Source of the DNA: Cephalopachus bancanus
Lineage: Eukaryota; Chordata; Mammalia; Primates; Tarsiidae
DNA: 64,000 nucleotides
Assembly (NCBI GenBank): GCA_027257055.1
Contig: JAPVLO010000181.1
Span: 2,108,001 to 2,172,000 of the forward strand
Direction: 5' to 3'
This document shows positions 61,060 to 64,000 of this stretch, one piece after another. The first letter of the stretch is position 1; the number at the start of each line of letters is the position of its first letter. The translations under genes were made by a program, and so were the position numbers. The notes below the pieces were generated by a model. That model had not been told where the DNA came from. It saw only the letters and a list, made by a program, of their open reading frames with translations, and ran no database searches.

Positions 61060-61436
61060 TCAGTGGGATGACATAATCCTCATTCTTGAAGGACCAGGGC
61101 CATTTGTAGTCCTGCCTGGATTGGACTGTTGTAGTTTTCCATTGATCTTAATCACAGAGTATGGTAATACTAACGGATGCCCTATGGGAGTTCCTATAAT
61201 ACAGACATACTCTTCCTTACCTCCACTGTGGAGTAGAAGTCCAATTTCCCCTTGATAGTCTGGATTATCCACCCCAACCAACACTGTAACCCGCTTCTTG
61301 GCCTTTGACTCAACGGCATAAATAGACCAAAGAGGCTAAGTGGCAGTCTTATCTTCCAGGTCAATGGAATCTGTGTGTGTCTCCTGGTGGAAGCATTCCT
61401 CCCTCTGGAACTAAGACCTCTAGGCCAGCAGAGCAT
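61060..61436 (-). pseudogene. endogenous retroviral dUTPase-like remnant
   Basis: Two overlapping minus-strand frames (61284-61060 and 61436-61194) together outline a dUTPase-like segment. The clearest mark is a DNPDYQGEIG motif, which resembles the conserved substrate-binding motif of retroviral dUTPases (Asp-x-x-Tyr-x-Gly-x-Ile). A frameshift separates the two frames, and the start and C-terminal Gly-rich motif are missing. In some retroviruses this enzyme removes dUTP during reverse transcription; this copy cannot be functional. Confidence 0.65.
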
Positions 61437-62415
61437 AAACTTTCATGAACAGGAAGCAAAAATGTTGCTAGTAGGTCATTAGGGGTAAGGGTGAGTGGTG
61501 CCACTCCTATTTAAAAAATTGAAAAAACAAAAAACAGGTGCTGGCATGGCTGCAGAGAAAAGAGAATGCTTCTACACCATTGGTGGGAATGTAAACTAGT
61601 TCATCCTCTATGGAAAGCAGTGTGGTGATTTCTAAAAGAACTGCAAATTGTTTCCATATGATCCAGCAATCCCTCTCCTGGGAATATACCTAGAGGAACA
61701 TAAATTGCTCTACCAAAAAGATACTTGTACATGCATGTTTATTGCTGCACTATTCACAATAGGAAAAACATAGAACCAACCCAGATGCCCACCAAAAGTG
61801 GACTAGATAAAGAAAAGGTGATATATACATATATATATATATGAATATTATGCAGCCATAAAGAAGAACAAAATCATGACCTTCACAGCAACTTGGATGC
61901 AGTTGGAGACCAGCATACTAAATGAACTATCACAGAAACAAATAACTGAATACTGCATGTTTTTACTCATAAGTGGACCCTGAAAACTAGTCACACTATG
62001 ACAAGAGTGGGATTGGCAGATGCTAGGGGAGGGAGGGAGAGAGGAGAAGGAGCATGTAGCAACACAAATGGTACCTGGTTCACTACCAAAGGGAGAGAGG
62101 GTCAGATTCACCTGCATGAAGCCTACTTATGTAGCAAATGCTAACTTGTACCCCATGACAATAAACAAACAAATAAATAAATGTAAACTTCTCAGGCACA
62201 TTTAACAAGTAGCCTATGTGACAATGCCAATGATGCAAATAGTCTGATGGTAAGCCTTCTATAAGTCATGATTTGCCTAATATGTACCAACACAATATGA
62301 AATTATCATTTCTTTTTTATCATTTCAATTATAGTTTTTGTTATACATTTTGGGGGATGTATATATGTTATAATTCTTAATAGTAGAGGCACATCTTTTA
62401 ATAATCTAGATTTGT

Positions 62416-62705
62416 GCCAAATGCAGTGGCTCAGGACTATAATCCAAACACTTTGGGAGGCCCAAGTAGAAGAATTGCTAGAAACCCAGGAATTCCAGAT
62501 CAGCCTAAGCAAAATAGCAAAACTTTGTCTCTACAAAAAAATGAAAAGATTAGGAAGGCATAGTGGCACATGCCTATAGCCCCAGATACTCAGGAGACTG
62601 AGGCAGGATTACCTGAGCTCAGGAGGTCGAGGCTGCAGTGAGCCATGTTCATGCCGACACACTCCAGCCTGGGCGAAAGAGTGAGACCCCCAACTCAGGT
62701 AATCA
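62416..62705 (+). mobile_element. Alu (AluJ-like), tail followed by (ATC)n
   Basis: Diverged dimer ending CCCCAACTCAGG, then ATCACCATCATCATCATC. Confidence 0.85.
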
Positions 62706-62719
62706 CCATCATCATCATC

Positions 62720-63088
62720 ATCTACATTTGAAATCAGGCAAAGGATATTAACAGTTCACATAAAAATAAACGTAACTAGTACTTTAACATAAAAAAAATG
62801 CAGTATCTTAATGGTAAGACAAATGCAAATTAAAGCTACACTTAGATACTATTTTACCCACACACCAGGTTGGCAGAAATCCAAAGTTTAAAACATTTTC
62901 TGTTGGCAAGGCTTTGGGGAAACAGCCAATCTTGTATGTTGCTGGTCAAGGAGGATTTTGCAAAAACTGGCAAGATTATATGTATTTCCTCTTTGATATT
63001 GTAATCCATGTAATGGCAAAATGTAAAATAATGTATATACATGTCTATTCATTGCAGCATTGTATACAATGAAAAAAGATTGGAAATA
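62720..63088 (+). repeat. old L1M/HAL1 fragment, left part
   Basis: GACAAATGCAAATTAAAGC, TCATTGCAGCATTGTATAC and GAAAAAAGATTGGAAATA belong to an old L1-like 3' region, continued after the Alu at 63674. Confidence 0.65.
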
Positions 63089-63673
63089 GGCCGGGCTCAG
63101 CCTGTAATCCCAGCACTTTGGGAGGCCGAGGCGAGTGGATTGCCTGAGCCCGTGGGTTCGAGACCCGCCCGGGCAACTTGGTGAGACCTCGTCTCTACAA
63201 TAAATCAAAAACTAGTCGGGCGTGGTAGCGCACACCTGTAGTTCCGGCTACTTGGAAGGCTGAGGTGGAAGGATCGCCGGAGCCCAGCAGGAATATTATG
63301 CAGCCATAAAGAAGAACAAAATCATGGCCTTCACAGCAACTTGGATGCAGTTGGAGACCAGCATACTAAATGAACTATCACAGAAACAAAGAACTGAATA
63401 CTGCATGTTTTTACTCATAAGTGGGCCCTGAAAACTAGTCACACTATGACAAGAGTGGGATTGGCAGATGCTAGGGGAGGGAGGGAGAGAGGAGAGGGGG
63501 AATGTAACAACACAAATGGTACCTGGTTCACTACCAGGGGGAGAGAGGGTCAGATAGAGGCCCACACTTCACCTGCATGAAGCCTACTTACGTAGAGGCT
63601 GCAGTGGCCAGGAGTGTGCCGCTGCATTTCAGTCTGGGTGACAGAGTGAGACTCCAACTCAAAAAAATAAAAT
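63089..63673 (+). mobile_element. Alu interrupted by an L1 patch
   Basis: The left part (63089-63290) ends GCCCAGCAG and the right part (63596-63673) starts AGGCTGCAGTGG; a 305-bp L1 segment sits between. The outer flanks AAAAAAGATTGGAAATA and AAAAAAGACTGGAAACA are the target duplication of the Alu. Confidence 0.9.
63291..63595 (+). mobile_element. L1 3'-region segment inside an Alu
   Basis: Nearly the same as 61843-62134 of the L1 about 1.45 kb away, in the same orientation, with a small insertion (AGAGGCCCACAC) near its right end. It has no poly(A) and no target duplication of its own. Confidence 0.88.
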
Positions 63674-63960
63674 AAAAAAGACTGGAAACAAACCAAATTT
63701 CCATCAATAGAGGACTGGTTGAATAATCTTTGGTAGGTCCACACCTGGAGCACTTTACAGGGATGGAAAAGACTTAAAACAATCTCTGTATCTTAATATA
63801 ACACAATGTCTGGGATGTATTATTAGATGACATAAGCTATAGAACAATGTTTATAGTGCTACAAATTTAGTGAAATAAAAAAGGCTACATGCATGTGTGT
63901 ATGTATGTATTTGAAATAAACACCAGAAATTTAAATCACACACTTTTAAAAATGATTACC
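63674..63960 (+). repeat. old L1M/HAL1 fragment, right part
   Basis: Resumes at GACTGGAAACAAACCAAATT and includes a short GTATGTATGTAT tract near 63.9 kb. Confidence 0.6.
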
Positions 63961-64000
63961 TGAAGGATTAAAGCTTGGCTTTTCTGAATGTACATAAAAT

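Larger units (their letters stand above)
60612..61505. mobile_element. retrovirus-derived block inside L1
   Basis: The L1 is interrupted after CTCAAAAAACAACAA and resumes near GCATGGCTGCAGAG. The insert begins with the 3' part of an LTR on the plus strand (TCCCCTCCC, GAGCTTTTCTGTCCTCTCAG, TAAATCCTGC), continues with a degenerate short tandem repeat (60.87-61.04 kb), and ends with a dUTPase-like coding remnant on the minus strand. It is an old, partial endogenous retroviral sequence, probably rearranged because its two parts point in opposite directions. No full viral gene is present. Confidence 0.6.
54815..62180 (+). mobile_element. near full-length L1 with nested insertions
   Basis: Starts at ATCCAAGATGGCAACTGGGG (5' UTR), passes ORF1 (about 55.8-56.7 kb) and ORF2, whose endonuclease start is open at 56817 (MIGINSHISVINLNVNGLN), and ends in a 3' UTR with a purine-rich GGGGAGGGAGGG tract and A-rich tail at about 62180. 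Two Alus and a retrovirus-derived block of about 0.9 kb interrupt it. Frames are broken throughout, so it is inactive. It is in the same orientation as most other elements here. Confidence 0.9.

Noticed and set aside
50500..64000. A neighbouring gene or divergent partner of the AKAP9 promoter
   Set aside because: Only repeats and unrecognised intergenic DNA are seen.

Overview
This is primate nuclear DNA with sparse coding sequence and many repeats. It carries the first seven coding exons of AKAP9 (A-kinase anchoring protein 9, also AKAP450, CG-NAP or Yotiao) on the minus strand. The exons were recognised by recalled similarity of their translation to human AKAP9, and every visible intron is bounded by GT and AG. 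The exons lie at 50075-50028, 18072-17827, 14471-14427, 7358-7305, 6948-6778, 5906-5751 and 4602-4405. Together they encode residues 1-306 in one open frame, and every exon length is a multiple of three. Intron 7 runs off the left edge, so the rest of this very large gene lies below position 1. A CpG-rich, TATA-less promoter region covers about 49.86-50.48 kb. No second gene was found in the 13.5 kb to its right.

The organism is a primate. AluJ-like dimers and fossil 7SL monomers occur beside a distinct Alu subfamily with GGCTCAGCCTG in the left arm, a perfect GGTTCGAGACC B box, a GTGGCCG-GGAG-CGGCCAC hairpin in the right arm, and GACTCCAACTC before the tail. I see no AluS or AluY signature and none of the lemur or loris Alu features I know. 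A tarsier is my best inference, and it is not proven.

Layout: 1-4.4 kb is intron 7 (MIR, Alu, unidentified DNA). 4.4-7.4 kb holds exons 7-4. 7.4-18.1 kb holds introns 3 and 2 around the 45-nt exon 3, with three Tigger-type MITEs and a Tigger-like transposase fossil. 18.1-50.0 kb is intron 1, containing an old full-length L1 with five Alu pieces and a solo LTR nested in it (18.75-27.05 kb), two younger 5'-truncated L1s (31.1-32.35 and 33.2-36.35 kb), a head-to-head Alu pair in an L2, and a further L1 (44.9-46.87 kb). 49.86-50.48 kb is the promoter. 50.5-64 kb is intergenic: L2, an old repeat holding a DNA transposon that holds an Alu, a near full-length L1 (54.8-62.2 kb) interrupted by Alus and a retrovirus-derived block, and an Alu patched with L1 sequence.

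I found no evidence of a wholly new biological system. The best leads are the subfamily-specific Alu promoter and hairpin, two independent insertions at the same nick site of two L1 copies, an L1 patch inside an Alu without insertion hallmarks, inverted repeats around symmetric AKAP9 exons, and an upstream ORF and possible acceptor in the AKAP9 leader. All identities come from reading and memory of families; no alignment or database search was run.
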